DNA of 43,481 nt from an uncultured Granulosicoccaceae bacterium. Lineage in GTDB: Bacteria; Pseudomonadota; Gammaproteobacteria; Granulosicoccales; Granulosicoccaceae. The stretch is from contig CALLBO010000013.1 in NCBI GenBank assembly GCA_937998875.1, forward strand, positions 1 through 43,481. The letters run 5' to 3'. Made by a program: the position numbers and the translations under genes. The notes under the pieces were generated by a model that had not been told where the DNA came from, ran no database searches, and worked only from the letters and a program-made list of their open reading frames with translations. Shown here piece after piece: positions 16,752 through 25,032 of the stretch (the first letter of the stretch is position 1; the number at the start of each line of letters is the position of its first letter).

Positions 16752-18267
16752 CATCCGGCAGCTCTTTCTTGCGTCTTGCGACATACGCATCAAGCGCCTC
16801 TTTGGTACCGGGTTCCATAGGAGGTAGTTCATAGTTATCCAGCATGGTGTTCCACTTATCATAGGCGCGTTTACGCATGTCTTTACTGCCACCTTCCTCC
16901 CAGCTTTCAACGTTCTCGCTATCACTTAACGCAGCGTCGTAGAAGGCTGTCTGATAGTGGCGCATGGTGTGAGCAGAGCCCAGGAAGTGTCCACCGGGTT
17001 CGACTTCCCGATAGGCATCACGGGCAAACTGATCTTCACTGGCGTCAAATCCGTTCAGTACTTTTTGATAGCCACCCAGTCGGTCTGCATCCATAATCAG
17101 TTTTTCAAAGCCGGTTGCAAGCCCGCCTTCTAGCCAGCCGGCTGCGTGCAATGTAAAGTGTGATCCGGCCAGTGCTGTCGAATGCATGGAGTCGGCACTT
17201 TCATAAGCCGCCTGCGCGTCTTCTATTTTTGAAGCAGTTAATGATCCACCGCATCGAAGTGGTAAGCCGAGGCGTCGGGCCATTTGTCCGATAACATAGT
17301 TTGATACTACCGGTTCGGGCATACCGAATGTCGGGGCGCCGGACTTAAGGCTCATCGAAGATAAAAAGTTGCCCATGACAAACGGCGCACCCGGCTTTAC
17401 CAGTTGACCGAAAGCAATGGTAATCATGACTTCGGCCATCGCCTGTGCAACGGCGGCAGCTGTTGATACCGGTCCCATCGCACCAGTCAGAATAAACGGA
17501 GTAATAACCATTGCCTGCCCGCGGGACGAGTAGACTTGTATTGCTTCAGTTACCACACGGTCTATCAACAGCGGCGAATTGGTATTTACATTAGCCATGA
17601 TCACAACGTTGCTATCCATCGTCTCCTTGCCGTGGAGAATCTCTGCCATATCAACACTGTCCTGCGCACGGCTTTTCTCTGTGATAGCACCGAGATGGGG
17701 TTTATCACCCAGTGTCATGTGCGCGTAGACCATATCGAGGTGCCGCTTGCTCACCGGTATATCGGTTGGCTCTGCAATCACCAATCCGCTGTGATGCAGG
17801 TTAGGGTGCATATAAGTTAGTTTGACCAGCTTTTCGAAATCTTTAAAGGTGGCGTAACGCCGACCACCTTCGAGGTCGCGCACAAAGGGCGCGCCGTAGA
17901 TCGGTGCGAAAACCTGATTGTTGCCACCAATGACGACTGAGCGTTCAGGGTTTCTGGCTATCTGGGTGAACCTGCTCGGTGCTTTAGCGCATTGCTCGCG
18001 TACCCAGACGGCATCTGCAAACACTTTGTCACCGTCCATCTTTACACCTGCTTCTTTCCAGATGCGCAGTGCTTCAGGATCATCCCGGAATGCGAAGCCG
18101 ATGTTCTCGAGCAACCAGTCGACCTGCTCGTCGATTTTCTCCAATTGATCTTCATCTAGTGGATCAAAGAAAGGCAATCGGCGCGATATATAAGCTGGCG
18201 CTTTCGTATCGTCTGACCCACGCGCTGCACCACGGGATCTTGAGCCTTTTCTGGTTCTTCTTGCCAT
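16741..18267 (-). CDS. Trimethylamine methyltransferase (MttB) family protein, non-pyrrolysine type
   Basis: A 508-residue protein from ATG 18267 (MARRTRKGSRSRG); a TTG at 18285 is less likely. The whole length fits the MttB superfamily TIM-barrel proteins, with GGNNQVFAPIYGAPFVRD near the N-terminus, VVIMANVNTNSPLLID, the barrel segment ILTGAMGPVSTAAAVAQAMAE and TFGMPEPVVSNYVIGQMARRLG. The archaeal enzyme reads an in-frame amber codon as pyrrolysine; here there is none, so this is the MtgB/MtpB-like branch whose known members demethylate quaternary amines such as glycine betaine, using a corrinoid protein. No corrinoid protein gene is in the window. The N-terminus is strongly basic. It probably forms an operon with the following DMGDH-like gene. 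Confidence 0.88.
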   Translation of the reverse strand: MARRTRKGSRSRGAARGSDDTKAPAYISRRLPFFDPLDEDQLEKIDEQVDWLLENIGFAFRDDPEALRIWKEAGVKMDGDKVFADAVWVREQCAKAPSRFTQIARNPERSVVIGGNNQVFAPIYGAPFVRDLEGGRRYATFKDFEKLVKLTYMHPNLHHSGLVIAEPTDIPVSKRHLDMVYAHMTLGDKPHLGAITEKSRAQDSVDMAEILHGKETMDSNVVIMANVNTNSPLLIDRVVTEAIQVYSSRGQAMVITPFILTGAMGPVSTAAAVAQAMAEVMITIAFGQLVKPGAPFVMGNFLSSMSLKSGAPTFGMPEPVVSNYVIGQMARRLGLPLRCGGSLTASKIEDAQAAYESADSMHSTALAGSHFTLHAAGWLEGGLATGFEKLIMDADRLGGYQKVLNGFDASEDQFARDAYREVEPGGHFLGSAHTMRHYQTAFYDAALSDSENVESWEEGGSKDMRKRAYDKWNTMLDNYELPPMEPGTKEALDAYVARRKKELPDAWY

Positions 18268-18538
18268 GTTGTAGCCGTGTATCAATGCGGGATCGAGGCA
18301 ATACAGGTTTCTGGTGATATTAACTGCCGTGACAGAAACTGTAACGCAATTTTTTAGTTGTAGATTGTGGTTGTCGCGTGAAGACCAGTCGTGTGAAGAC
18401 AGCAGGGAAAACAGTGGGCAGGGTGCCGTGTGGTCTGCAAAAGCAGACTGTTAAATAGTATGATTTGCGCTTGAAAGGACTCGAAAAGCCACCATATTGA
18501 ATAGGCATAAAGACCAGTGAAGTAGAGAGAAAAATAAC

Positions 18539-19018
18539 ATGATTGATTACAGTAAGCGAAATACGCTAAAGATAATTGTCGGCACATCGGCCGCCGTTGC
18601 CACTGGTGGGGCAACTGCAGCAATATCGTCAGAGTTTCAACCAGCAGGCAATGTAGTTGAGAGTTCACCGGGAACTGATGCGAAGCTTGGTCAGATAGAA
18701 GTATCTACCCGGGTTTCTGTTGTGAACAATGATCTGGAAGTTATTGTAAAAAATACCGCTAACGAAGCGGTTACTGTTACACATCTCACGCCGCGAACAG
18801 TGCGTGTGGCCAGAGGCGAGTTTGATTTCTCCGCTCTGTTAAAGGATGGGCCATTGCATCTAGAATCGGGTGAGTTTGTTGCGCTACCACTGCAGCATAA
18901 GATGATTGCAACTAATGCTCGTACACTAACCGACGTGCTAAAAAATTCAATGTCTGTAATTACAGATGCTAATTCGTTCGCCAGCGTTTCTATAATGAAC
19001 AATGGTGCGGTAGCTTAG
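18539..19018 (+). CDS. Small exported protein of unknown function
   Basis: A 159-residue protein from ATG 18539, with GAGAG about ten bases upstream. The N-terminus (SKRNTLKIIVGTSAAVATGGATAA) looks like an export signal, perhaps a degenerate Tat signal with KR in place of RR. The rest is predicted beta-rich (QIEVSTRVSVVNNDLEVIVKNTANEAVTVTHL), like a small Ig-like domain, with no Cys and no catalytic motif that I can name. It stands alone, divergent from the MttB-like gene, and is followed by a terminator-like hairpin. I do not recognise the family. Confidence 0.7.
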   Translation: MIDYSKRNTLKIIVGTSAAVATGGATAAISSEFQPAGNVVESSPGTDAKLGQIEVSTRVSVVNNDLEVIVKNTANEAVTVTHLTPRTVRVARGEFDFSALLKDGPLHLESGEFVALPLQHKMIATNARTLTDVLKNSMSVITDANSFASVSIMNNGAVA

Positions 19019-19051
19019 AAACCTGTAAACAAAGTTTTCGACCGCGCAGAG

Positions 19052-19077
19052 GAAAAGACCGCTAAAGCAGTCTTTTC
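19052..19077. terminator. Hairpin terminator after the small exported protein
   Basis: GAAAAGACCGC, loop TAAA, GCAGTCTTTTC: an 11-bp stem with one mismatch, flanked by A-rich and T-rich arms. It stands 34 bases after the stop of the gene ending at 19018 and ends in TTTTC, as a rho-independent terminator would. Because the stem itself contains the A and T runs it could work in both directions. Confidence 0.65.
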
Positions 19078-19135
19078 TATGTCAACGGAGCTACCGTTAA
19101 CGCTCTGGAGAACAACAATAAATCGAAATTCGGTG

Positions 19136-19166
19136 GGTTGAGAGGAAGTAACTTCGTGCCTCAACC
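19136..19166. other. Long hairpin in the 19.1-kb intergenic gap
   Basis: GGTTGAG (19136-19142) pairs with CTCAACC (19160-19166), and inside it GAAG (19145-19148) pairs with CTTC (19152-19155). No T-run follows on either strand. It lies between the end of the small exported protein gene and the end of the convergent esterase gene, so it may stabilise mRNA 3' ends. No protein or RNA family is recognised. Confidence 0.4.
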
Positions 19167-19205
19167 GATGAATGCATTATGGGCTTTTAGCCTTGTAGAT
19201 GCTGT

Positions 19206-19243
19206 GATTTTGTTCGCATTTCGATACATAATGTATCAAAATC
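19206..19243. other. Nested palindrome at the 3' end of the esterase gene
   Basis: A perfect palindrome GATACAT-A-ATGTATC (19223-19237), together with GATTTTG (19206-19212) matching CAAAATC (19237-19243). It ends one base before the stop codon of the minus-strand esterase gene. It could be an operator-like site or a 3' end hairpin; there is no U-run to make it a standard terminator. Confidence 0.4.
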
Positions 19244-19244
19244 T

Positions 19245-20165
19245 TTACATCAAGGCTGATTTCAGTCTGGATGAGGCTTCTGACCTCGCCAGATCTCCTC
19301 CGGACGTTGGCATAGTGAAAAAACCGTGAACTGTGTCAGTCGCCTGATCAGTAGCCACCTGCACACCAGCCTGCTTCATGGCCTCCGCGTATTTGAGTCC
19401 CTCGTCCCGGAGTGGGTCGAATTTTACTGTCAACAGGTACGCCGGCGGCAGATTGGTTAGATCCCCGTTCAGAGGTGCAACCCGAACGTCACTGCGATTC
19501 GACTCAACGGGAATATATTGATGCCAGAACCATTTCATTAGATCCAGGGTCAGGAAGTAGTGGTCGGCGTTTTCAGTGCAGCTGGCGTTGCCGAAGTCTG
19601 CTTCGATCACCGGATAAATCAAAAGCTGATACTGCACATCCAGATCCTTGCAGGCAACGCTGGTGCATGCCGCAAGGTTGGCACCGGCACTGTCGCCGCC
19701 AATGGCTATTCTTTTACTGTCTGCACCCAGTGCCGAAGCGTTATCAAATGCATAACGCAATGAAGTTACAGCGTCATCATAGGCAGCTGGAAATGGATGT
19801 TCCGGTGCCAATCTATAATCGATTGATAGAATACTGCATCCGGACTTGCTGGCGAGATCGCGGCACGTCATATCGGCACTATCAAGATCCCCCAGTACCC
19901 AACCACCACCGTGATACCAAACCAAAAGTGGCAAGTTGTTTTTATCATCGGGTTTATAAAAGCGCGCTTTAATACTACCGTGTGGCGCCGGTATAGCTAG
20001 ATCACGTACCTCATGTACGGTGGCTATATCTGTGGGTTCTATACGCATCGCATGAAAAGCTTCACGCATCTCAACCGCACTTAAATGATGGGCAGTTGCC
20101 ATCGTTGCCTGTACGCGCTCAAGATGAGCTGCTATTTCCGGATCCAGTGTTGAATAGTCAGTCAT
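19245..20165 (-). CDS. Alpha/beta hydrolase, hormone-sensitive lipase family esterase
   Basis: A 306-residue protein with the HSL/acetyl-esterase layout. The oxyanion-hole motif is WYHGGGWVLGDLDS, the nucleophile Ser is in IGGDSAGANLAA, the Asp is in FDPLRDEGLKYAEA and the His is in DTVHGFFTM. It probably hydrolyses short-chain esters in the cytoplasm; no signal peptide is seen. The ATG overlaps the stop of the upstream glycerate kinase gene (ATGA, four bases), so the two are co-translated. Whether the ester yields glycerate for the kinase is only a guess. Confidence 0.88.
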   Translation of the reverse strand: MTDYSTLDPEIAAHLERVQATMATAHHLSAVEMREAFHAMRIEPTDIATVHEVRDLAIPAPHGSIKARFYKPDDKNNLPLLVWYHGGGWVLGDLDSADMTCRDLASKSGCSILSIDYRLAPEHPFPAAYDDAVTSLRYAFDNASALGADSKRIAIGGDSAGANLAACTSVACKDLDVQYQLLIYPVIEADFGNASCTENADHYFLTLDLMKWFWHQYIPVESNRSDVRVAPLNGDLTNLPPAYLLTVKFDPLRDEGLKYAEAMKQAGVQVATDQATDTVHGFFTMPTSGGDLARSEASSRLKSALM

Positions 20166-21442
20166 GTAATGAGAATCGCTCTGAAGTCATTGACGTTGGT
20201 CAGGGTCGGCCCAGTGATTAGGAGGTTATCAAGCTGTTCGAAAAATCTGTAAGCGTCATTGTTTGCCAGGTACTCCTTTGGCTTAAGCTGCTTTGATGAT
20301 GCACGGTTTAGTGTGTCTGGCAATACCAGACAACCTGCATTATCTTCACTGCCATCGATACCGTCCGTATCTGCTGCGAGACAATACACACCTTCAATGC
20401 CGTTCAACGCAATTGCGAGTGCTAACGAGAATTCGGCGTTGCGCCCGCCACGTCCGTCGCCGTTGACTGTTACAGTAGTCTCACCACCAGAGAGAATTAC
20501 ACAGGGTCTCTTGACAGGTTGTTGATGGCGGATGATCTGTTTGGCGATGCCTGCATGAACCATTGCAACCTGAGATGATTCACCTTCAATGCTGTCACCC
20601 AGTATGACGGGCGTAAAGCCATTTTGTTCTGCAACCTCTGCGGCTGCTTCAAGAGAGCGTTGCGGTGTTGCTACCAGAATAGCGTCAGAGTTTTCAAAGC
20701 AGGGGTTTCCGGGTTTTGGTGTCTCGGTCTGCTTTTCACTGTTGGCACATTTGATTAAATGGTTAATTGCAGCTGCCGGTTTTGTGATGTTGTATCTCTT
20801 GATGATATCAACAGCATCGCTGTAGGTTGTCGGGTCGGGAACAGTCGGGCCTGACGCGATTACATCGGGGTCATCGTCCGGTACATCTGAGATCATCAAT
20901 GTTACGAGTCTGGCCGGATGAATAGCTTCGGCAAGTCTGCCACCTTTAATTGCTGAAAGATGTTTTCGGACACAGTTCATCTCCCGTATATTTGCGCCGC
21001 TTTTCAGTAGTTCCCGATTCAGTTGTTGCTTGTCATCCAGTGTTAATCCGTTAGCTGGCAAAGACAGCAGCGCTGATCCACCGCCGGATATCAGGCACAC
21101 AACAAGGTCATCCTGCGAAAGATTACTCACACTATCGAGTATTCTTTTTGCGGCGGTTTCGCCTGCCGCGTCCGGTACGGGGTGTGAAGCTTCTACTATT
21201 TCTATGTGACTGCACTGAACCGCATAATCATAGCGTGTGACCACCAGGCCTGAGAGTTTCTCCACCGGGCCTTTCCAGTGCGCCTCAAAAGCTCTGGCCA
21301 TTTCGGCGGAGGCTTTACCCGCGCCAATTACAATGGTGCGGCCGGCAGGAACTTGCGGTAAATGTTCCGATATCACTATTTCAGGCTGTGCGGTTTTAAC
21401 CGCAGCTTCAAACATCGCCTGCAGAAGTTCCTGTTCATTCAT
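20162..21442 (-). CDS. Glycerate 2-kinase (GckA/TtuD, MOFRL family)
   Basis: A 426-residue protein. It phosphorylates D-glycerate to 2-phosphoglycerate, feeding glyoxylate- or tartrate-derived carbon into glycolysis. Older annotation calls this family hydroxypyruvate reductase TtuD. Motifs are IVIGAGKASAEMARAFE, LISGGGSALLSLPANG, MNCVRKHLSAIKGGRLA, VTLMISDVPDDDPDVIASGPTVPDP and, in the C-terminal MOFRL domain, VILSGGETTVTVNGDGRGGRNAEFSLA with AADTDGIDGSEDNAG. All typical glycine loops are present. It is first in a two-gene unit with an esterase. Confidence 0.92.
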   Translation of the reverse strand: MNEQELLQAMFEAAVKTAQPEIVISEHLPQVPAGRTIVIGAGKASAEMARAFEAHWKGPVEKLSGLVVTRYDYAVQCSHIEIVEASHPVPDAAGETAAKRILDSVSNLSQDDLVVCLISGGGSALLSLPANGLTLDDKQQLNRELLKSGANIREMNCVRKHLSAIKGGRLAEAIHPARLVTLMISDVPDDDPDVIASGPTVPDPTTYSDAVDIIKRYNITKPAAAINHLIKCANSEKQTETPKPGNPCFENSDAILVATPQRSLEAAAEVAEQNGFTPVILGDSIEGESSQVAMVHAGIAKQIIRHQQPVKRPCVILSGGETTVTVNGDGRGGRNAEFSLALAIALNGIEGVYCLAADTDGIDGSEDNAGCLVLPDTLNRASSKQLKPKEYLANNDAYRFFEQLDNLLITGPTLTNVNDFRAILIT

Positions 21443-21477
21443 AGCGTATTGTCGTGGGCATAGTATGGTGTCACGTA

Positions 21478-22140
21478 TTAGCGCTTTAAGAAACGCATAG
21501 CCAGAAGTCCGAGTATTGCAATAGATGATGCTGCACCAGCCACATAAGTGAGTGCGGCTGCAAACAACATTGACTTTGCCCCTGCGTATTCCTGTTCGTT
21601 GACGAGATTGTATTTTGTAAGTTCTGCCAGTGCACGTTTACTCGCATCAAACTCAATGGGCAGTGTCAGTATTGGCATTAGCATACCCAGTAAAAGCATG
21701 ACCATACCGGCGTTCATCAAAAAACTACTGCCGACAAAGCCTGCACCTACAGCGAGTATCAATCCGAATCTGTTGCCCAGTGCTGCTGCCGGCATCATGA
21801 CCGCTTTTAGCTTTAGCGGTGCGTAACCGTCACGATCCTGTATTGCGTGTCCAACTTCATGGGCAGCGACTGCGAGAGCTGCGATGCTGGGTTTATTATT
21901 GATGTCTTGTGACAAGCGGATGAGCTTCTGGCTCGGAATGAAATGATCTGAGAGCATTCCCTCTGATATCTCCAGCTTCACGTTAGAAAGCTGGTTGTTG
22001 TCGAGGATTTGCCGGGCCGCAGTGTGGCCGTTTATGCCAGCCTGATTCGCAACCGAATTCCATTTGCTGTAAGTACGGGTCATCCATGCCCGGACCAGTG
22101 ATGAACCAACGAACGAAAGAATAATGATGGCAATAAACAT
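21478..22140 (-). CDS. YugP-like zinc-dependent membrane peptidase
   Basis: A 220-residue protein. A membrane segment at the N-terminus (MFIAIIILSFVGSSLV) is followed by VRAWMTRTYSKW, the zinc motif AVAAHEVGHAIQD (HExxH), two hydrophobic hairpins (about 130-175) with EFDASKRALAEL carrying a possible third ligand Glu, and a final membrane segment. Length and order match YugP (DUF-type neutral zinc metallopeptidase family). Substrate unknown. It lies between the glycerate kinase and thioesterase genes on the same strand with short gaps. Confidence 0.88.
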   Translation of the reverse strand: MFIAIIILSFVGSSLVRAWMTRTYSKWNSVANQAGINGHTAARQILDNNQLSNVKLEISEGMLSDHFIPSQKLIRLSQDINNKPSIAALAVAAHEVGHAIQDRDGYAPLKLKAVMMPAAALGNRFGLILAVGAGFVGSSFLMNAGMVMLLLGMLMPILTLPIEFDASKRALAELTKYNLVNEQEYAGAKSMLFAAALTYVAGAASSIAILGLLAMRFLKR

Positions 22141-22152
22141 AGCGCTGACTTC

Positions 22153-22677
22153 TTAGGTGTGATTTTTTCGATCGGAATCGAGGGTTTTACTATTAGGTTT
22201 GGCATTTACCGACATGACGTGTCCTACCTGCCACGGCAAATCAAGCTGGCTGTGTGCGGCTTTTACTTTCCGGATGCGTTCGTATATGCCGTCTGGCATA
22301 TTAGTGGATTTTCTTTTACTCATATCTACCACAGTGCCGAGTGCTTCATGAGTAGCGGACAACTGACCACCGTCACACTTATACATCTGCTGGAAAAAAT
22401 GAACGCGTCTTTCGGTAACATCAATCACACGTGATTCTACTCGTACACCGGCGTTTACTTTTACTTCGGCCAGATAGTTAAGATGAGTTTCGAGTGCAAA
22501 TGTAGAGATATTGTGTACCTTGCGATTTTCTTCGTTGAATCCGAGCCAGCTAAAAAACGGAGTTGCTGCGAGATCAAATACCAGGTGATAGTAGGCCACA
22601 TTCATATGGCCGTTGGAGTCAATCCAGTCGGGTTGAACAGTCGTTGCAAACTCGTTAAATGGCGTTTGAATACTCAT
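22153..22677 (-). CDS. Hotdog-fold acyl-CoA thioesterase family protein
   Basis: A 174-residue protein from ATG 22677; ATG 22707 would add ten residues. The hotdog helix start VQPDWIDSNGHMNVAYYHLVFDLA has the Asp-Asn-Gly-His-Met pattern of 4-hydroxybenzoyl-CoA/YbgC-type thioesterases. ALETHLNYLAEVKVNAGVRVES and VHFFQQMY are the core strands. It likely cleaves a short or aromatic acyl-CoA. Related domains occur in carnitine/betaine catabolism as betainyl-CoA thioesterases, which would fit the methylated-amine genes nearby, but that is a weak inference. Confidence 0.78.
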   Translation of the reverse strand: MSIQTPFNEFATTVQPDWIDSNGHMNVAYYHLVFDLAATPFFSWLGFNEENRKVHNISTFALETHLNYLAEVKVNAGVRVESRVIDVTERRVHFFQQMYKCDGGQLSATHEALGTVVDMSKRKSTNMPDGIYERIRKVKAAHSQLDLPWQVGHVMSVNAKPNSKTLDSDRKNHT

Positions 22678-22777
22678 GAAATACGTTGTGATCCTGCTGG
22701 CTGGCATATCAATCCGACAGAGTATTGTCAGACCGTCTGGTGTAGACTTCGTGGAGAAACTCCACCGGTATAGTGCA

Positions 22778-23383
22778 ATGAAACTCTATCACAATCCCGC
22801 CTCGCCATTTGTCCGTAAAGTCCGGGTAGTCGCGCTTGAATGTGGTGTGGCTGATCAGTTACAGCTTGAAGAAATAGCGCTTACTCCGGTGTCTACACCG
22901 GATACGCTTCAGGCAGACAATCCCCTGGGCAAAATACCTTCACTGGTGCTCGACAACGGGCAGTGTCTGTATGATTCCCGTGTTATCTGTGAGTATCTGG
23001 ATACCGAGTTCAAAGGTGGATTGATTCCAGCTACAGGTGATGCGCGGTGGCAGGCGCTGAGACTGCAGGCAACTGCAGACGGTTTTTGCGATGCTGCTGT
23101 GTTAGTGCGTTACGAGGGTTTCGTCAGGCCGGAAGATAAGCAATGGTCAGGCTGGATCGACGGCCAGTTAAATAAGTGCCGTCGCGCCCTGGACGTACTC
23201 GAATCAGAGAGTTCAACTTTTGGTGATCGCTGTGACATCGGCACGTTGAGCGTTGCCATTGCGCTCGAGTATTTTGATTTTCGTAATGCTGATGAACAGT
23301 GGCGCAAAAAAGCACCCTCGCTTGCGGCGTGGTACGAAGCTTTCTCGCAGCGCAAGTCATTGCAGCAGACGAAGCCAGCGTGA
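22778..23383 (+). CDS. Glutathione S-transferase family protein
   Basis: A 201-residue protein from ATG 22778 (MKLYHNPASPFVRKVR). The first strand and SPFVRKVRV form the GST N-terminal thioredoxin-fold site with Ser as the likely catalytic residue. NPLGKIPSLVLDNGQCLYDSRVICEYLD holds the cis-Pro (KIPSL) and the glutathione-binding D-S. The helical C-terminal domain is complete. Upstream in-frame codons to 22676 overlap the divergent thioesterase start and are not typical GST sequence, so I use 22778. Confidence 0.9.
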   Translation: MKLYHNPASPFVRKVRVVALECGVADQLQLEEIALTPVSTPDTLQADNPLGKIPSLVLDNGQCLYDSRVICEYLDTEFKGGLIPATGDARWQALRLQATADGFCDAAVLVRYEGFVRPEDKQWSGWIDGQLNKCRRALDVLESESSTFGDRCDIGTLSVAIALEYFDFRNADEQWRKKAPSLAAWYEAFSQRKSLQQTKPA

Positions 23384-23428
23384 ATGGTCTGCCTCGTAAC
23401 TAAAACACCTGACCCAAGTCACCATTGA

Positions 23429-24787
23429 GTGATTAAATCCCGATCGTGGCAACGGCTGCTGCTTGATGCGCGCCGCACCTTGAAGCTTGCCGTCCCATTA
23501 ATGTTGGCTCAACTGCTGACCATGGGTAATGGTTTGGTTGATGCGCTGGTGGCCGGCAGATTGGGGCGGATGGAACTTGCGGCAGGTGGTCTCGGCGCTG
23601 CTCTGTGGTTTTTTGCCTCGTTATCCTGTATCGGACTGATGGCGGGCATTTCACCCACTTTGTCCCGGCTTATCGGTCAGCGACGTCGTGCATTTGTCGG
23701 GTCGGTATTCACACAGGGTCTTTGGTTAGGAGTGATTACCGGAGTAGTTGCCATGTTGAGCGCGTGGCTAATGATAGTAACTTTGGATCACTGGTCGCTT
23801 GAATCTGATTTACTACCGCTTATAAAGCAATACCTGATACCGGCAAGTCTCAGTTTGCCGGCGTTTGCGGTAGTGATGGCATGTCGTAATGCATGTGAGG
23901 CTACCGGATATACCCGTGGTGTTGTCGTCATACAGCTACTGGGGCTCATTGTGAATGTATTCGCCGACCTTGCAATTGGCCTCGGGTGGTTTGGCTTTCC
24001 AAAGTTAGGCTTGCAGGGGATTGGAGTCGCGACTGCGCTGGTGTCATTCTCTATGGCGGCTGCATTGGTTGTGTATCTACGAGGGAGTCGATTTTCCCGA
24101 TATCAGTTTCTATCGAAATTTGAGAAGCCTCGATGGCTTGATATTAAACCGATGCTTTTGCTGTCAGTGCCTATTTATCTGGCGCTGTTGTTTGAGGCAG
24201 GTTTGTTTACCGCCACTACCATTCAGATGGGTATGTTAGGAACGCTTGAAGCAGGTGCACATAACATTGCAATCAGCATATCCGGTGCCTGCTATATGTT
24301 GCCACTGGGATTGTCCTTTGCGTTAACTGCCAGAACAGGACGCGTCTATGGTCGTGAAGCGTTTGACGCTTTGCGGTTACGCGTTGCCAGCGGAATTCTT
24401 ATTACCATACTGCTGGCTGTGTTCACTGTTAGCATGTTGCTGTTGTTTCGCCATCACTTGCCAGCACTTTATTCCGATGATATTGAAGTGAGGAAGATGG
24501 CGTCAGGTTTGTTAGTGCTGGCTGCTATATTTCAACTATCAGATGGAGTGCAGGTGACATTACTTGGTTTGCTGCGTGGTATGAATGATACCCGGGTTCC
24601 CATGTTGATTAATGCGTTTTCCTATTGGGCGATAGCGTTTGCCGCGGGTTACTATGCCGCGCATCATCTTGGATGGGGAGCGAAGGGATTGTGGGGTGGA
24701 TTGATACTCGGGCTCACCGTGGCGGCGATATTGTTGTCTGTTCGTTTGTGGATTCGGATTAAGCAGGTCAGGACAGAGGTGCAGTAA
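23429..24787 (+). CDS. MATE family (NorM-like) multidrug/Na+ antiporter
   Basis: A 452-residue membrane protein with about twelve transmembrane segments in two homologous halves. The N-terminal LAVPLMLAQLLTMGNGLVDALVAGRLG is the MATE signature (compare NorM), and the second half repeats it with LLLSVPIYLALLFEAGLFTATTIQMGMLG. It exports cationic drugs or metabolites in exchange for Na+ or H+. The start is GTG 23429. It follows the GST gene at 45 bases in the same direction and may share its transcript. Confidence 0.92.
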   Translation: MIKSRSWQRLLLDARRTLKLAVPLMLAQLLTMGNGLVDALVAGRLGRMELAAGGLGAALWFFASLSCIGLMAGISPTLSRLIGQRRRAFVGSVFTQGLWLGVITGVVAMLSAWLMIVTLDHWSLESDLLPLIKQYLIPASLSLPAFAVVMACRNACEATGYTRGVVVIQLLGLIVNVFADLAIGLGWFGFPKLGLQGIGVATALVSFSMAAALVVYLRGSRFSRYQFLSKFEKPRWLDIKPMLLLSVPIYLALLFEAGLFTATTIQMGMLGTLEAGAHNIAISISGACYMLPLGLSFALTARTGRVYGREAFDALRLRVASGILITILLAVFTVSMLLLFRHHLPALYSDDIEVRKMASGLLVLAAIFQLSDGVQVTLLGLLRGMNDTRVPMLINAFSYWAIAFAAGYYAAHHLGWGAKGLWGGLILGLTVAAILLSVRLWIRIKQVRTEVQ

Positions 24788-24803
24788 AAGGATGCCGTAT
24801 TTC

Positions 24804-24954
24804 GTAGTTCCTAAGGGGATAAGCTTGCGCATCCCCCTAAGTTGCGGCAACCAACGCTACAAAATTTACGGTGAATTTAAATCGATAGATTAACTGGATA
24901 TCTACGTATTTGACGTGCTGCCTATTGGTGGATGCGCAAGCTTATTCCCCCTAC
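24804..24954. repeat. Inverted pair of REP-like sequences (copy 2)
   Basis: The left arm begins GTAGTTCC at 24804 and contains GGGGATAAGCTTGCGCATCC. The right arm, read from 24954 on the minus strand, begins GTAGGGGGAATAAGCTTGCG and ends CATCCACC. The two arms flank about 85 bases; the left one carries ACAAAATTTACGG, also found in copy 1 at 14016-14158 but on the other strand. So the two copies are in opposite orientation. The element sits between the MATE gene end and the isocitrate lyase terminator. Confidence 0.75.
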
Positions 24955-24963
24955 GCGAACCAT

Positions 24964-24993
24964 AAAAAAAGGCGCAGGTGGAATGCCTGCGCC
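24964..24993 (-). terminator. Rho-independent terminator of isocitrate lyase
   Basis: On the minus strand, GGCGCAGG, a 7-base loop and CCTGCGCC are followed by seven T residues (the A-run at 24964-24970 on the plus strand). The 8-bp GC-rich perfect stem begins 39 bases after the aceA stop. This is a strong, textbook terminator. Confidence 0.9.
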
Positions 24994-25032
24994 TCTTGGT
25001 TACTTCTTACGACCTTAAACTACACTAACGAA

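Noticed and set aside
22751..22765. Hairpin GTGGAG-AAA-CTCCAC before the GST start
   Set aside because: The stem is short and isolated. It could affect translation, but nothing else supports a regulatory element.
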